A stretch of 64,000 nt of DNA from Polyangium sp. 15x6 (GCF_029960785.1 NZ_JASBQE010000045.1:1-64000); one strand, 5' to 3'. Numbered from the stretch's first letter, positions 50,801 through 59,442 are shown. Numbers and translations: made by a program. The notes: generated by a model not told the origin, from the sequence alone.

Positions 50801-51885
50801 TGGCCCACGAGCTCCGAAACCCGCTCGCGCCCATCTCGAACGCCGTCGAGATCTTCAAGCGGCTCGGGCCGCAGGAGCCCACGCTGCAGACCGCGCGCGA
50901 GATGATCGAGCGGCAGGTCTCGCACATGGTCCGGCTCGTCGACGATCTGCTCGACGTCTCCCGCATCACGCTCGGCAAGGTCCAGCTCCAGAAGCAGCCG
51001 ATCGACGTGGCGGACGTGGTGCGGCAGGCGCTCGACACGAGCGGGCCGATCATCGAATCGCGACGGCACGACATGCAGGTGATCCTGCCCCTCGTGCCGA
51101 CCCGCGTGGAGGGCGACCTGACCCGGCTCGGCCAGGTGGTGGGCAACCTGCTCAACAACGCGGCGAAGTACACGGACGCGGCGGGCACGATCCGCCTCGT
51201 CGTGGAGCGGGATTCGAGCGATCCGAAATTCGTCCTGCTCCGCGTCCGCGACACGGGCCGCGGCATCGATCCGGCGGCGCTCCCGCACGTCTTCGACCTG
51301 TTTTACCAGGTGGATCGGAACCTCGACCGGTCGGAGGGCGGGCTCGGCATTGGTTTGTCCCTGGTCCGCACGCTCGTCCACATGCACGGCGGCACCGTGC
51401 GGGCGTACAGCCTGGGGCGGGGGACGGGGAGCGAGTTCGTGGTGCGTCTGCCGGTCCTGCCGGACGAGCCGAGGGTGCAGCCGGAGGCGGGGACGGCCGT
51501 GGCCGAGAGCGCGGCGCCGGGCGTGCGGGTGCTCGTGGTGGACGACAACCTCGACGCGGCCGAGAGCATGGCGATGTTGCTCGAGTTCGACGGCCACGAG
51601 GTGCTGATGGCCCACGACGGCGTCGCGGCGGTGGAGATCGCCCTGCGCGAGCGGCCGTCGGTGGTGCTGCTCGATATTGGCTTGCCGGGGCAAAACGGGT
51701 ACGACGCTTGCCGGGTGATGCGCGAGCAAGGACTCTCGGAGACGCTCATCGTGGCGATGACGGGATACGGGCAGGACGAGGATCGACGACTCTCGCAGGT
51801 GGCGGGCTTCGACGCGCACGAGGTGAAGCCCCTGAACCTGAAGGCCATCCGGCGGCTCGTCTCGGAGCGGGCCGGGCGGCGGTGA
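47881..51885 (+). CDS. CheB-CheR-PAS-histidine kinase-REC fusion
   Basis: 1334 residues. CheB methylesterase (about 18-195; GASAGG with Ser 25, HAPMDHLL, LSGDGSDGALGL), CheR methyltransferase (about 205-475; TAFFRDPEAF, VPGCATGEEAYSIAML, SVHNLINDPPFSKLDLV), a long coiled coil (about 640-720, ELEIANEELKSSNEELLSMN), two PAS domains, HisKA with LAHELRNPLAPISN, HATPase (NNAAKYTDAAG, DTGRGIDPAALP) and a C-terminal receiver (VLVVDDNLDAAES, VLLDIGLPGQNG). Such fusions combine methylation and phosphorelay. ATG 47881 has no strong ribosome site. The next gene, glgB, starts 12 bp later. Confidence 0.9.
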   Translation: MTRSSPGPRDSSSPGYPLFVGVGASAGGLSAVQEFLRGIPEGAGLSIVVLLHLEPSTGGTLSELVAKATTLPVLEAQDGMPLEPDHVYAAPSRCLLTIRDDVLHIVPAESPEERHAPMDHLLHGLAREYGESAVAVILSGDGSDGALGLRAVGEGGGFTMVQDPASARHDSMPQSALMTGVVDCVRPPAELAAELVAYAEHRKETSGDEDTLRRDIADALPAICEILAQSTGHNFKHYKTSTLIRRTLRRLQVLRIDSAHGYLLRLRSDRSEVDELFKDLLIGVTAFFRDPEAFEVLAKEVLARLVRERSPDQTLRIWVPGCATGEEAYSIAMLAREALDTVGAAPVVQIFATDIDEQALATARLGAYPLGIADEVLPERLRRFFVRKGQHYHITKEIRELVLFSVHNLINDPPFSKLDLVSCRNLLIYLGPHLQKKLIPLFHYALRPGGYLFLGPSESLSAHRELFRPIDARHRISQRLPTAVHVPGLVSGRDGPPATVRPPNVPSAGETDIYLLMQRIVLDEFAPKSVVVDEDGQIVSASGNLEKYLTITAGAFHNNLVRLVREGLAVGLRASLSLAIKERRKVVHEGLSVRTTSGTQRVMLTVQPMPQMGEQSGLFLVVFQDVGLPVAREEARTKAAEDAAVLLEQLEQELTTTRADLEKTVQELEIANEELKSSNEELLSMNEELQSANEELETSKEEVQHANEALTRAHTDLENLLTSTRIATLFLDDDGRVQRITPAIAEIYNVTQADVGRPLAHFTHRMKQMPVLPEIDDVRRAERPIEDEIEAASGATFLRRVLPYRNQVGWTDGVVVTFTDVTARIRAEAAVRESEQRLRRIIDNMLGFVAVLDLDGTLMEVNQAAVNVGGFSREEVIGRKFWECPWWTHDEAEVARLEDAVKRAADGETLRYDAVVRVAGDGRIDIDFMVAPMRDEKGCVTHLIPSGMDITDRKRAEEALREADRRKDEFLATLAHELRNPLAPISNAVEIFKRLGPQEPTLQTAREMIERQVSHMVRLVDDLLDVSRITLGKVQLQKQPIDVADVVRQALDTSGPIIESRRHDMQVILPLVPTRVEGDLTRLGQVVGNLLNNAAKYTDAAGTIRLVVERDSSDPKFVLLRVRDTGRGIDPAALPHVFDLFYQVDRNLDRSEGGLGIGLSLVRTLVHMHGGTVRAYSLGRGTGSEFVVRLPVLPDEPRVQPEAGTAVAESAAPGVRVLVVDDNLDAAESMAMLLEFDGHEVLMAHDGVAAVEIALRERPSVVLLDIGLPGQNGYDACRVMREQGLSETLIVAMTGYGQDEDRRLSQVAGFDAHEVKPLNLKAIRRLVSERAGRR

Positions 51886-51896
51886 GCGGTCGATCG

Positions 51897-54158
51897 ATGG
51901 ACGCTACCGATTTTGATCGCATCGCGGCGGGGGAGTCCACGGATCCGCACCGGTCGCTCGGCCCGCATCGCGAGGACGGGCGGCTCGTCGTGCGTGCTTT
52001 CCGGCCGGAGGCGCTCTCGATCGTCGTGCGTCCCGACGATCCGAACCTCAAGCCGCGCGTGATGACGCGGGTGCACCCGGGCGGCATCTTCCAGGTCGCG
52101 TTCGAGGGCGTCGAGGGGCCGTTCCCGTACCGGCTCGAGGTGCGCTCGTCGCGCGGGGCGACGAGCGGGCGGGACGCGTATGCCTTTCCGGCGTCGCTCG
52201 AGGAAGGCGAATTCGATCCGGCGGGGGAGGGGGCGGAGCGCGAGCTCTGGCGGCGGCTCGGGGCGCACGTGGGCGAGGTGCAGGGCGTCCTCGGGACGGC
52301 GTTCGCCGTGTGGGCGCCCGCGGCGCGCCGGGTGAGCGTGGTCGGCGATTTCAATCGCTGGGATGGAAAGCGCCACGCCATGCGCCGCACGAAGGCCGGC
52401 GTCTGGGAGATCTTCGTGCCCGACGTGCGCGCGGGGGCGACGTACAAGTACGAGATCAAGACGGCGAGCGGGCTCGTTCTCATGAAGAGTGATCCCCTGG
52501 CGTTCTCGGCGGAGCTCCGGCCGAGCCACGCGTCGAAGGTCGCGGCGCGGTCGTTCGTCTTCACCGACGGGGACTGGCTCGCGGCGCGGCGGGAGGCGGA
52601 TCCGCACGTGCGGCCGATGAGCATTTACGAGGTCCACCTCGGCTCGTGGCGGCGCAAGCGCGCGCCGGGGAAGGGGGACGGGCCGGGGACGTGGCTCTCG
52701 TATCGCGAGCTCGCGGACGAGCTCGTCGAGTACGTGGTTTCGCTCGGCTTCACGCACGTCGAGCTCTTGCCCGTGATGGAGCACCCGTTCGACGGCTCGT
52801 GGGGCTACCAGGTGACGGGGTATTTCGCGGCGACCTCGCGCTTCGGCGATCCGGACGATTTTCGTTATCTCGTCGACCGCTGCCACGCGCGCGGGCTCGG
52901 CGTCTTGCTCGACTGGCCGCCCGCGCATTTCCCCAAGGACGCCTTCGCGCTCGGCCGCTTCGACGGCGAGCCGCTCTACGAGCACGCAGATCCGCGCCGG
53001 GGCGAGCACCGCGAGTGGAGGACGTTCGTCTTCGATTACGGCAAAAAAGAGGTGCGCAATTTCCTGATCGCGAGCGCGCTCTACTGGCTCGAGGAGTTCC
53101 ACGTGGACGGGCTGCGCGTCGACGCGGTCGCCTCGATGCTGTACCTCGATTACGGCGCAAAACACCCGGACGAATGGGAGCCGAACGAGTTCGGCGGCCG
53201 GGAGAACCTCGACGCGGTGACGTTCTTGCGCGAGCTCTCGGACGCCGTGCACCGGGATTTTCCGGGGGCGGTGCTCTGCGCGGAGGAATCGACGACGTGG
53301 CCGGGCGTCACGCGGCCGACGTACGTGGGGGGCCTCGGCTTCGATTTCAAGTGGAACATGGGGTGGATGCACGACACGCTCGATTACTTCGCGCTCGACC
53401 CGATCTTCCGCGCCTTCCACCACACGAAGATCACGTTTGGCCTGATGTACGCGTTCTCGGAGCGATTCCTCCTGCCGCTCTCGCACGACGAGGTCGTGCA
53501 CCTGAAGCGCGCGCTGCTCTCGAAGATGCCGGGCGATCGCTGGAAGCAACACGCGAACCTGCGAGCGCTCTACGCGATGATGTGGGCGCACCCGGGCAAG
53601 AAGCTCGTGTTCATGGGCGGCGAATTCGGGCAATGGGGAGAGTGGAACCACGATCGGGCGCTCGACTGGGAGCTCCTCGGCGAGGAGGACCACGCGGGCC
53701 TGTCGCGGCTCTTGCGGGATCTGAACGGGGTTTACCGGAAGTACGAGGCGCTCTGGGAGCTCGACGAGAGCCCGGCGGGGTTCACGTGGATCGACGCGAA
53801 CGACGCGATCCAGAGCGTGGCCTCGTTCGTGCGATTTCCGCGGCAACCGGACGGATCGGAGGAGCCGTGCCCGAAGCGGATCCAGAAAGGGATCTTCGTG
53901 GTGTTCATCGGCAATTTCACGCCGCTGCCGCGTCATGGCCATCGCGTGGGCGTGCCGCGGCGGTGCCGATACCTCGAGGTGCTGAACACGGATGCGCGGG
54001 TGTACGGCGGGAGCGGGGTGGGGAATCTGGGGAGCGTGGACTGCGAGGACGTGCCTTCGCACGGGTTCGAGCAGTCGATCGTGCTGACGTTGCCGCCGCT
54101 CTCCGGGTTGTTTCTGGTGCCGGAGCTCGAGGAGGATCCGGTGGAGGTGGGAGCGTAG
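51897..54158 (+). CDS. glgB: 1,4-alpha-glucan branching enzyme
   Basis: 753 residues. N-terminal carbohydrate-binding segments (with FAVWAPAARRVSVVGDFNRW, a CBM48) precede the GH13 catalytic barrel: EVHLGSWRRK, DGSWGYQVTGYF, the nucleophile in GLRVDAVASMLYLDY, the acid/base in LCAEESTTWPG and LPLSHDEVVHLK. The C-terminal all-beta domain follows. It makes alpha-1,6 branches in glycogen. One variation is LLDWPPAHFPKDA, where most relatives have DWVPGHFP. ATG 51897 is used; GTG 51882 overlapping the upstream stop is possible. Co-transcription with the CheB-CheR kinase is likely from the 11-bp gap, an unusual pairing. Confidence 0.92.
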   Translation: MDATDFDRIAAGESTDPHRSLGPHREDGRLVVRAFRPEALSIVVRPDDPNLKPRVMTRVHPGGIFQVAFEGVEGPFPYRLEVRSSRGATSGRDAYAFPASLEEGEFDPAGEGAERELWRRLGAHVGEVQGVLGTAFAVWAPAARRVSVVGDFNRWDGKRHAMRRTKAGVWEIFVPDVRAGATYKYEIKTASGLVLMKSDPLAFSAELRPSHASKVAARSFVFTDGDWLAARREADPHVRPMSIYEVHLGSWRRKRAPGKGDGPGTWLSYRELADELVEYVVSLGFTHVELLPVMEHPFDGSWGYQVTGYFAATSRFGDPDDFRYLVDRCHARGLGVLLDWPPAHFPKDAFALGRFDGEPLYEHADPRRGEHREWRTFVFDYGKKEVRNFLIASALYWLEEFHVDGLRVDAVASMLYLDYGAKHPDEWEPNEFGGRENLDAVTFLRELSDAVHRDFPGAVLCAEESTTWPGVTRPTYVGGLGFDFKWNMGWMHDTLDYFALDPIFRAFHHTKITFGLMYAFSERFLLPLSHDEVVHLKRALLSKMPGDRWKQHANLRALYAMMWAHPGKKLVFMGGEFGQWGEWNHDRALDWELLGEEDHAGLSRLLRDLNGVYRKYEALWELDESPAGFTWIDANDAIQSVASFVRFPRQPDGSEEPCPKRIQKGIFVVFIGNFTPLPRHGHRVGVPRRCRYLEVLNTDARVYGGSGVGNLGSVDCEDVPSHGFEQSIVLTLPPLSGLFLVPELEEDPVEVGA

Positions 54159-54294
54159 GCGGCAAGCGCTCCTGCGCGTCTTTCGGCGCGCCGCGCGCGA
54201 AGCACGCGACGCACCGATTCTCCTGCCGAGACCGCGCTGAAATCAGGGCACACCGCCCCATCGCGCCCGCTTGCGCGGTAGCGCGGACACCTAC

Positions 54295-56457
54295 TCAGAG
54301 TCCGTTGGGGACCACGGTGACGGTGCCGGATCCCCTGTTGGTCAGGATGAGATCGTCGTACCCATCCGCGTCCATGTCCGCGGTGGCGATGGCGTTGAGG
54401 CCGGGCGAGGCGCCGGTCGAGACGACGGCGCCCGAGGTGAAGGCTCCGGTGCCGTTGCCGGTCATCGGGCGGACGCCGCCCGAGGATGTCGTGACGAGGA
54501 TGTAGGCGTCGAGCTTGCCGTCGCCGTTGAAGTCACTGGCCACGACCCCCAGCGCCGAGTTGGCGATCGCAGCGGGCGCGGCGGCGGACGGAGCGCCGCT
54601 CGCGAAGGTGCCGTTGCCGTTCCCTTTGAAGAAGAAGAGGTACCGGCCGGCCGCGCCGTTCGCGAGGATGTCGAGCGTGCCGTCGCCGTTGGCGTCGCCA
54701 AAGGCGATGCCCGCCGTCTGGCCGTTGACGGCGTTGGTGTAGGCGACGGGTGCGGCGAACGAGCCATTGCCCTGGTTGATGAGGATCGACAGGCGTGCGC
54801 TGGCGGGGCTCGTCACCACGATATCGGAGAAGCCATCGGCGTTCAGATCACGGCAGGCGATGGTCGACTGCACGCCGCCGGTGGCCGGGATGGTGATGAA
54901 CGTGGGCGCGCCGAAGCTGCCCGCGCCGGTGCCGAAGATCACGCTCACCTGGCTCAGGGTCACGCTGGTGGTGGCGATGTCGACCCGCCCATCGTGATCG
55001 AAGTCGCCGGCGCAGAGGTGGACGGAGCCCGGGGTGCCGGTGGTGAAGTTCGTCGGCGCGTCGAAGGTTCCGGGCGCGCTCGGGCCCAGGTTTCGGTAGA
55101 CGCTGATGCTCCCGTTGCTGAGGAGCAGGTTGGTCTGGCCGTTGACGGTGACGGCGTCGAGCCACCCGTCACCGTCCACGTCCGCGGCCACGACCGCGTT
55201 GCTGGAGAGCGGGGCGCCCGTGTAGTTGACCTCCGCCTGAACGGTTGCGTCGCCATTGCCGAGGAAAGCGGAGAACGAGCCGGAGGGGGTCACGATCGAT
55301 CCGGATTCGGCGTTGGCCACCAGGATGTCGAGCTTCCCGTCGCCATTCACATCGGCGACCGCCGGGGCCAGCGGGTTGTGGTTCGCGGGGGAGCTGACCG
55401 GCGTGCCGGGGACCTGGCCGGAGGGCGCGGCCTGGCAGGTACCGTTCGAGCAGATTTCGCCCGTCGCGCACGCGATGTTGCATCCGTTGCAGTTGCCGGC
55501 GTCGCTCTGGAGGTTCACCTCGCAGCCGTCGGACGAGTTCCCGTTGCAGTCCGCGAGGGTGCCGGAGCAAGCCTCGCAGTGGGTCCCCTCGTAGGTGGGC
55601 GCGCACTCGCAGGTGTAGCTATTGATGCCGTCGGTGCAGGTGCCACCGTTCAGGCACGGGCTTGCGGCGCACGCGTCGATGTTGGTCTCGCAGTTGGTGC
55701 CGGTGAAGTCGGGAGCGCACTCGCAGGTGTAGCTATGGATGCCGTCGGTGCAGGTGCCACCGTTCAGGCACGGGCTTGCGGCGCACTCGTCGATGTTGGT
55801 CTCGCAGTTGGTGCCGGTGAAGCCAGGCGCGCACTCGCAGGTGTAGCTATGGATGCCGTCGGTGCAGGTGCCGCCGTTCAGGCACGGGCTTGCGGCGCAT
55901 TCGTCGATGTTGGTACAGCTCACGCCGTCGCCCTCGTACCCCGCATTGCAGGCGCAGGTAAAGGAGCCCGCGGTGTTGGTGCAGGTGGCGTTTTCGTCGC
56001 AGTTGTCGGTGCCGGCGGAGCACTCGTCGACGTCGACGCAGGTGCCGCTCTGGCACGTGAGGCCGTCGCAGCAGGGCACCGTGGCGTCGCACGGCGCGTT
56101 CACGGGCAGGCAGCCCAGGCCGCTGCACGTCGGGTCGAAGAGCGGCGAGGACGGGTCGAGGCTGGTGACGTAGTCGCCGTTGTGAGCGCTGTGCGCGTTG
56201 ATGCACGCCTGCTCGCTGACACGGATGATCGTGTAGGGATGAGTCTTCGAGCTGGTCTTGTGGCAGATCTGGACCGTACCGTTGATATCGAAGTAATTGC
56301 ACTGCTCGGCGGTGAGCGCGTCATGGGCCTCGCCCACGGCTTCGTCGCCTTCGTGGCTGTCGGCCTCGGAGGGGCCGGCGCTGGCGCAGCCCGCGAGGAG
56401 CAGGGCGGAGAGAGCCGGGATCGTCAGATAGGAGAGAGAGCTCTTGAGATAACGCAT
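54295..56457 (-). CDS. EGF-repeat and FG-GAP-repeat lipoprotein
   Basis: 720 residues. The signal TIPALSALLLAGCAS has a lipobox. A Cys-rich N-terminal part is followed by four EGF-like modules (DVDECSAGTDNCDENATC, then three with NIDxCAASPCLNGGTCTDGI and GFTGTNCET endings) that match calcium-binding EGF. The C-terminal half (about 350-720) is a set of FG-GAP/VCBS repeats (VADVNGDGKLDILVAN, DVDGDGWLDAVTV, DFDHDGRVDIAT, DANGDGTLDILA) with Ca-binding DxDxDG loops. No MYXO-CTERM tail. The three EGF modules are almost identical in DNA. Likely a surface adhesin. Confidence 0.88.
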   Translation of the reverse strand: MRYLKSSLSYLTIPALSALLLAGCASAGPSEADSHEGDEAVGEAHDALTAEQCNYFDINGTVQICHKTSSKTHPYTIIRVSEQACINAHSAHNGDYVTSLDPSSPLFDPTCSGLGCLPVNAPCDATVPCCDGLTCQSGTCVDVDECSAGTDNCDENATCTNTAGSFTCACNAGYEGDGVSCTNIDECAASPCLNGGTCTDGIHSYTCECAPGFTGTNCETNIDECAASPCLNGGTCTDGIHSYTCECAPDFTGTNCETNIDACAASPCLNGGTCTDGINSYTCECAPTYEGTHCEACSGTLADCNGNSSDGCEVNLQSDAGNCNGCNIACATGEICSNGTCQAAPSGQVPGTPVSSPANHNPLAPAVADVNGDGKLDILVANAESGSIVTPSGSFSAFLGNGDATVQAEVNYTGAPLSSNAVVAADVDGDGWLDAVTVNGQTNLLLSNGSISVYRNLGPSAPGTFDAPTNFTTGTPGSVHLCAGDFDHDGRVDIATTSVTLSQVSVIFGTGAGSFGAPTFITIPATGGVQSTIACRDLNADGFSDIVVTSPASARLSILINQGNGSFAAPVAYTNAVNGQTAGIAFGDANGDGTLDILANGAAGRYLFFFKGNGNGTFASGAPSAAAPAAIANSALGVVASDFNGDGKLDAYILVTTSSGGVRPMTGNGTGAFTSGAVVSTGASPGLNAIATADMDADGYDDLILTNRGSGTVTVVPNGL

Positions 56458-56848
56458 GTCTCGTTTTCTGTTCTTGCAAAAGCGTGGGGGGGCCACGCGA
56501 CGCCGAGCCGGCGCCGACGGCGATGCGTCAGGTCGTCAATTCAAGATCGATGCCACCGTGGAATACGGCTTCGGGAGGTGATGTCGAGGCAGGCCCCTAC
56601 TCGTCTTTCGGCGCGCCGGCCCGGTATCGCGGACACCGCGACACCGAGTACGACGGACCTCGGACCCAGTCTCCATCTGCCGCTGCTGCTGCCTGAGCGC
56701 CTCAGCTGCGGAGACTGAGCATCACCAGCTCGAATCGATCTGTCTTGGAGACGGTTCCAGGTCGACCAGGTTTCGGCTCCCGCGGCTGCCGGCGACCGCG
56801 AGCCGGCGGCCCCGGCCCTTGCCCGGCCCGTGCTTTTCTCGTAAAATA

Positions 56849-56859
56849 TAACGCCGTTA
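56849..56859. promoter_or_regulatory. upstream TetR operator, TAAC-GCC-GTTA
   Basis: TAACGCCGTTA shares the TAAC-N3-GTTA core with the promoter-overlapping operator centred at 56887. The centres are 33 bp apart, about three helical turns, so two dimers could bind the same face. Confidence 0.6.
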
Positions 56860-56869
56860 CAGCTTCTCC

Positions 56870-56898
56870 TTGACGGATATATAACGGTGTTATATATC
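56870..56898 (+). promoter_or_regulatory. promoter with embedded TetR operator, leaderless start
   Basis: TTGACG (56870-56875) and TATATC (56893-56898) are 17 bp apart, as sigma70 -35 and -10 boxes. A perfect inverted repeat (GATATATAAC at 56876-56885 and GTTATATATC at 56889-56898 around GGT) fills the spacer and the -10 box, so a bound TetR dimer would block polymerase. The predicted start, about 7 nt after the -10 box, coincides with the ATG at 56905. Confidence 0.75.
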
Positions 56899-56904
56899 CC
56901 GATC

Positions 56905-57519
56905 ATGCCCGCGCCATCCCATGCCACCGAGGCCACGCGTCGTGCCATCCTCGACGCGACAGCGGAGCTCCTTGCCGAAGCGGGGGCGGAGCGCCTCTCG
57001 ATACGCGAGGTCTGTGCGCGCGCAGGCGTGACAGCCCCGACGGTCTATCACCATTTCGGCGACAAGGATGGGCTCGTCCTGAAGGTGCTCGAGGACAGCT
57101 TCACGGCGTTCGTGCAGACGGTCGACGCGCTCGATAAACCGCGGGATCCCATCGAGGCGCTCGCGCGGGCCTGGGATGGCTACGTGGCCTACGGCGTCGC
57201 GCACCCCATGCATTACCGCATCATGTTCCTGCTCCGCCTCGCCCGCGCGACGCCCATCCCCGCCGCGACGGCCGCGTTCCAGCGGCTCGTGGACGTCCTG
57301 TCCGCCGCGGAGGCAGAGGGCCTGCTCGTGCCCCCGCTGGAGGACGCGTGCAAGGCGTTCTGGTCCGCGATGCACGGCGTCACCTCGCTCATCGCCGCCG
57401 GTCACCTGACGCCCGATACCCCGGCCAGCGCGCTCGTGCGCGACGCCGTCATCGCCCACATCACCCGCCCACGCGGCGGCGCGCGCCGCCCGGCAAAGAA
57501 GAAGAGGAGTAAACCATGA
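56905..57519 (+). CDS. TetR-family transcriptional regulator
   Basis: 204 residues. The HTH is typical: ATRRAILDATAELLAEAGAE, RLSIREVCARAGVTAPTVYH and HFGDKDGLVLKVL. The C-terminal ligand-binding domain (about 70-190) is helical (WDGYVAYGVAHPMHYRIMF, FWSAMHGVTSLIAAGHL) as in the PF13305-type TetR group. A basic tail (RPAKKKRSKP) ends it. ATG 56905 lacks a ribosome site but coincides with the predicted transcription start. It overlaps the carotenoid oxygenase gene by ATGA. It probably represses its own operon; the inducer may be an apocarotenoid or the oxygenase substrate (inferred). Confidence 0.88.
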   Translation: MPAPSHATEATRRAILDATAELLAEAGAERLSIREVCARAGVTAPTVYHHFGDKDGLVLKVLEDSFTAFVQTVDALDKPRDPIEALARAWDGYVAYGVAHPMHYRIMFLLRLARATPIPAATAAFQRLVDVLSAAEAEGLLVPPLEDACKAFWSAMHGVTSLIAAGHLTPDTPASALVRDAVIAHITRPRGGARRPAKKKRSKP

Positions 57520-58907
57520 CCCAGCGTGAATCCGACGTGAACCCCTACCTGCAAGGCAATTTTGCTCCCTGGCGGATGGAGGGCGATGTCTGGGATCTCG
57601 ACATCGAAGGCGAGCTGCCTGCCGCGCTGCGCGGCACCTTCTACCGCAACGGCCCAAACCCCGCCTACGAGCCGACCGGGCTCTACCACTGGTTCAGCGG
57701 CGATGGGATGATCCACGCCATCACGCTGCAGGACGGCCGCGCCTCGTACCGCAATCGCTACGTGAAGAGCCAGGGCCTCGTCGAGGAGCGCGCCGCGGGC
57801 AGGTCGCTCTCCGGCAGCATGTTCCGTCCGAACCCCGAGCGACCGCGCAAGAACACGGCCAACACCAACATTGTCGCCCACGCGGGCCGGCTGCTCGCGC
57901 TCGTCGAGGCCTGCCTGCCCACCGAGCTCACCCCGGGCAGCCTGGAGACCCTGGGCGAATACGATTTCGGTGGCCGGCTGCGCGGCCCCATGACTGCCCA
58001 CCCGAAGATCGATCCCGAGACCGGCGAGCTCGTGTTCTTCGGCAACTCGATCGCCGACGCCGCGGCCTTCGGCTACCACGTGGCCGACCGCGCGGGCGCG
58101 CTCGTGCATTCCACGCCCATCACGCTGCCCTGGGCCTCCATGGTGCACGATTTCGCGATCACCGAGGCCCACGCCGTCTTCCTCCTCGGCTCGCTGGTCT
58201 TCCGGCCGGAGCGCCTGGCGGAGGGCAAGAACCCGTTTTGCTGGGAGCCCGAGCGCGGGATGCGCATCGGCGTGCTCCCGCGGCGAGGCGAGGGCGCGGC
58301 AGTGCGCTGGTTCGAGGTCGAGGGGGGCTACGTGTTCCATCCGATGAACGCGTACGACGACGGCGATTCCATCGTGCTCGACGTGGCCCGCTATGGTCGA
58401 GTGGATCTCATGACCCCGGCAGCCATGCGCGATCCGGCCCCGGACGCCGACGAGGCGGCCCGGCTGCATCGCTATCGTATCGACCTCCAGGGCGGCGCTG
58501 TGCGATCACAACCCCTCGACGACGTGTCGATCGAGTTCCCGCGCGTGGACGAGCGCCGCGTCGGCCGCAAGCACCGCTTCGGATACGCCGCGGCCGCGGG
58601 ACCCGAGGGGAGCTCGCACAGGTCCCTCTGGACCGCGGTGCGGCGGTACGATCTGGAGCGCGGCACCTTCGAATCCCGCGCATTCGGCGAGGGCAACGGG
58701 GCAGGGGAGCCGCTCTTCGTGCCGAGGACCCCGGAGAGCGACGAGGGCGACGGGTACGTGCTGGTGCTGGTCTACGATCGGGCACGCAATGCGAGCGATC
58801 TCTGGGTGCTCGACGCAGAGGACATTCAGGGCGAGCCCGTGGCCCGTGTGCGGCTGCCGCACCGCGTTCCCTATGGCTTTCACGGCAACTGGGTGCCCGC
58901 CGCCTGA
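57516..58907 (+). CDS. carotenoid cleavage oxygenase family protein
   Basis: 463 residues, the usual length for the retinal pigment epithelium/carotenoid oxygenase family. The beta-propeller's four iron-binding His are visible: His 162 (MTAHPKID), His 211 (MVHDFAIT), His 275 (VFHPMNAYDD) and His 456 (PYGFHGNWVP). Other signatures are LPAALRGTFYRNGPNPAYEP, WFSGDGMIHAITL and NTNIVAHAGRLLAL. These non-haem iron enzymes cleave double bonds of carotenoids, or of stilbenes and lignin-derived phenylpropenes. Coupled by ATGA overlap to the TetR gene. Carotenoids are common light-protection pigments in myxobacteria. Confidence 0.9.
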   Translation: MTQRESDVNPYLQGNFAPWRMEGDVWDLDIEGELPAALRGTFYRNGPNPAYEPTGLYHWFSGDGMIHAITLQDGRASYRNRYVKSQGLVEERAAGRSLSGSMFRPNPERPRKNTANTNIVAHAGRLLALVEACLPTELTPGSLETLGEYDFGGRLRGPMTAHPKIDPETGELVFFGNSIADAAAFGYHVADRAGALVHSTPITLPWASMVHDFAITEAHAVFLLGSLVFRPERLAEGKNPFCWEPERGMRIGVLPRRGEGAAVRWFEVEGGYVFHPMNAYDDGDSIVLDVARYGRVDLMTPAAMRDPAPDADEAARLHRYRIDLQGGAVRSQPLDDVSIEFPRVDERRVGRKHRFGYAAAAGPEGSSHRSLWTAVRRYDLERGTFESRAFGEGNGAGEPLFVPRTPESDEGDGYVLVLVYDRARNASDLWVLDAEDIQGEPVARVRLPHRVPYGFHGNWVPAA

Positions 58908-59070
58908 GTCGCGGAGGGATATCGTCCGCTCGAACGGGGCGCGCGCCGCTCCCGCCCTCATCCTTCTGCCCGCGCGTGTCGCGGCGCGGAGCGGGGCTTT
59001 GCCCATGCAAGGAAGCTCCAGGGTAAACGTGGATCCGGCCCCCGGGTGACTCGGTGCTCGATAGTCGATC

Positions 59071-59304
59071 ATGCTGCTGTTTCGCAACGAAGCGCAGGTG
59101 GACGAGGGGTGCGCTGCGAGAGGCATTCCGAAGGGCGACGTGCGGCCGATCGAGCAGGTTTGGACGTTCGCCGCAGAGTGGTACGCACGCCACACCGATG
59201 CGAGCTGGACCAAGTGGTCCACGCGGGAGGCTGCGGAGATCTTCCGTCGTCACAACTTGACCGGTCCGATCTGGGCGCTCTCGAACGAGACGGCGCGCTT
59301 CTGA
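59071..59304 (+). CDS. MerB-like (alkylmercury lyase) C-terminal domain, short
   Basis: 77 residues: MLLFRNEAQVDEGCAARGIPK, then VRPIEQVWTFAAEWYARHTD and LTGPIWAL. This matches the closing part of proteins annotated as alkylmercury lyase in many genomes (helix, Trp-rich helix, 'GLTGPFW' end). It could be a stand-alone small protein or the remnant of a longer gene; there is no ribosome site and the next kilobase consists of fragments. The catalytic cysteines of true MerB are absent, so mercury resistance should not be assumed. Confidence 0.5.
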   Translation: MLLFRNEAQVDEGCAARGIPKGDVRPIEQVWTFAAEWYARHTDASWTKWSTREAAEIFRRHNLTGPIWALSNETARF

Positions 59305-59442
59305 TGACGACCGCGCCCGCCGTGACACCGGCGGGCGGGCTCAGCGCTCCGCGCCCAGGAGGACGACGTCGTTCGGCTCGTAACGAACGGTCCCCGGATT
59401 GGAATCGAACGCCACGGCCATGGCAGCCCGGGCGACGGTGAG

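Larger units (their letters stand above)
56458..56904. other. divergent promoter region
   Basis: It lies upstream of the leftward EGF lipoprotein and the rightward tetR gene. The right end holds the TetR operators and promoter, listed separately. The remaining 350 bp is GC-rich with no supported ORF; frames here are shadows. Confidence 0.5.

Noticed and set aside
47791..51819. A 1342-codon open frame opposite the CheB-CheR kinase
   Set aside because: It is wholly antisense to a gene with clear domain structure; composition (Arg/Val/His-rich) is an artefact of GC3.
48159..51896. Upstream in-frame extension of glgB giving a 1999-residue protein
   Set aside because: The extension overlaps the CheB-CheR kinase in another frame and has no domain. 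GlgB begins naturally at 51897 (or GTG 51882).
55590..55920. Evenly spaced repeats suggesting a CRISPR array
   Set aside because: The repeats are in frame, encode EGF modules with cysteines at the right places, and have no unique spacers.
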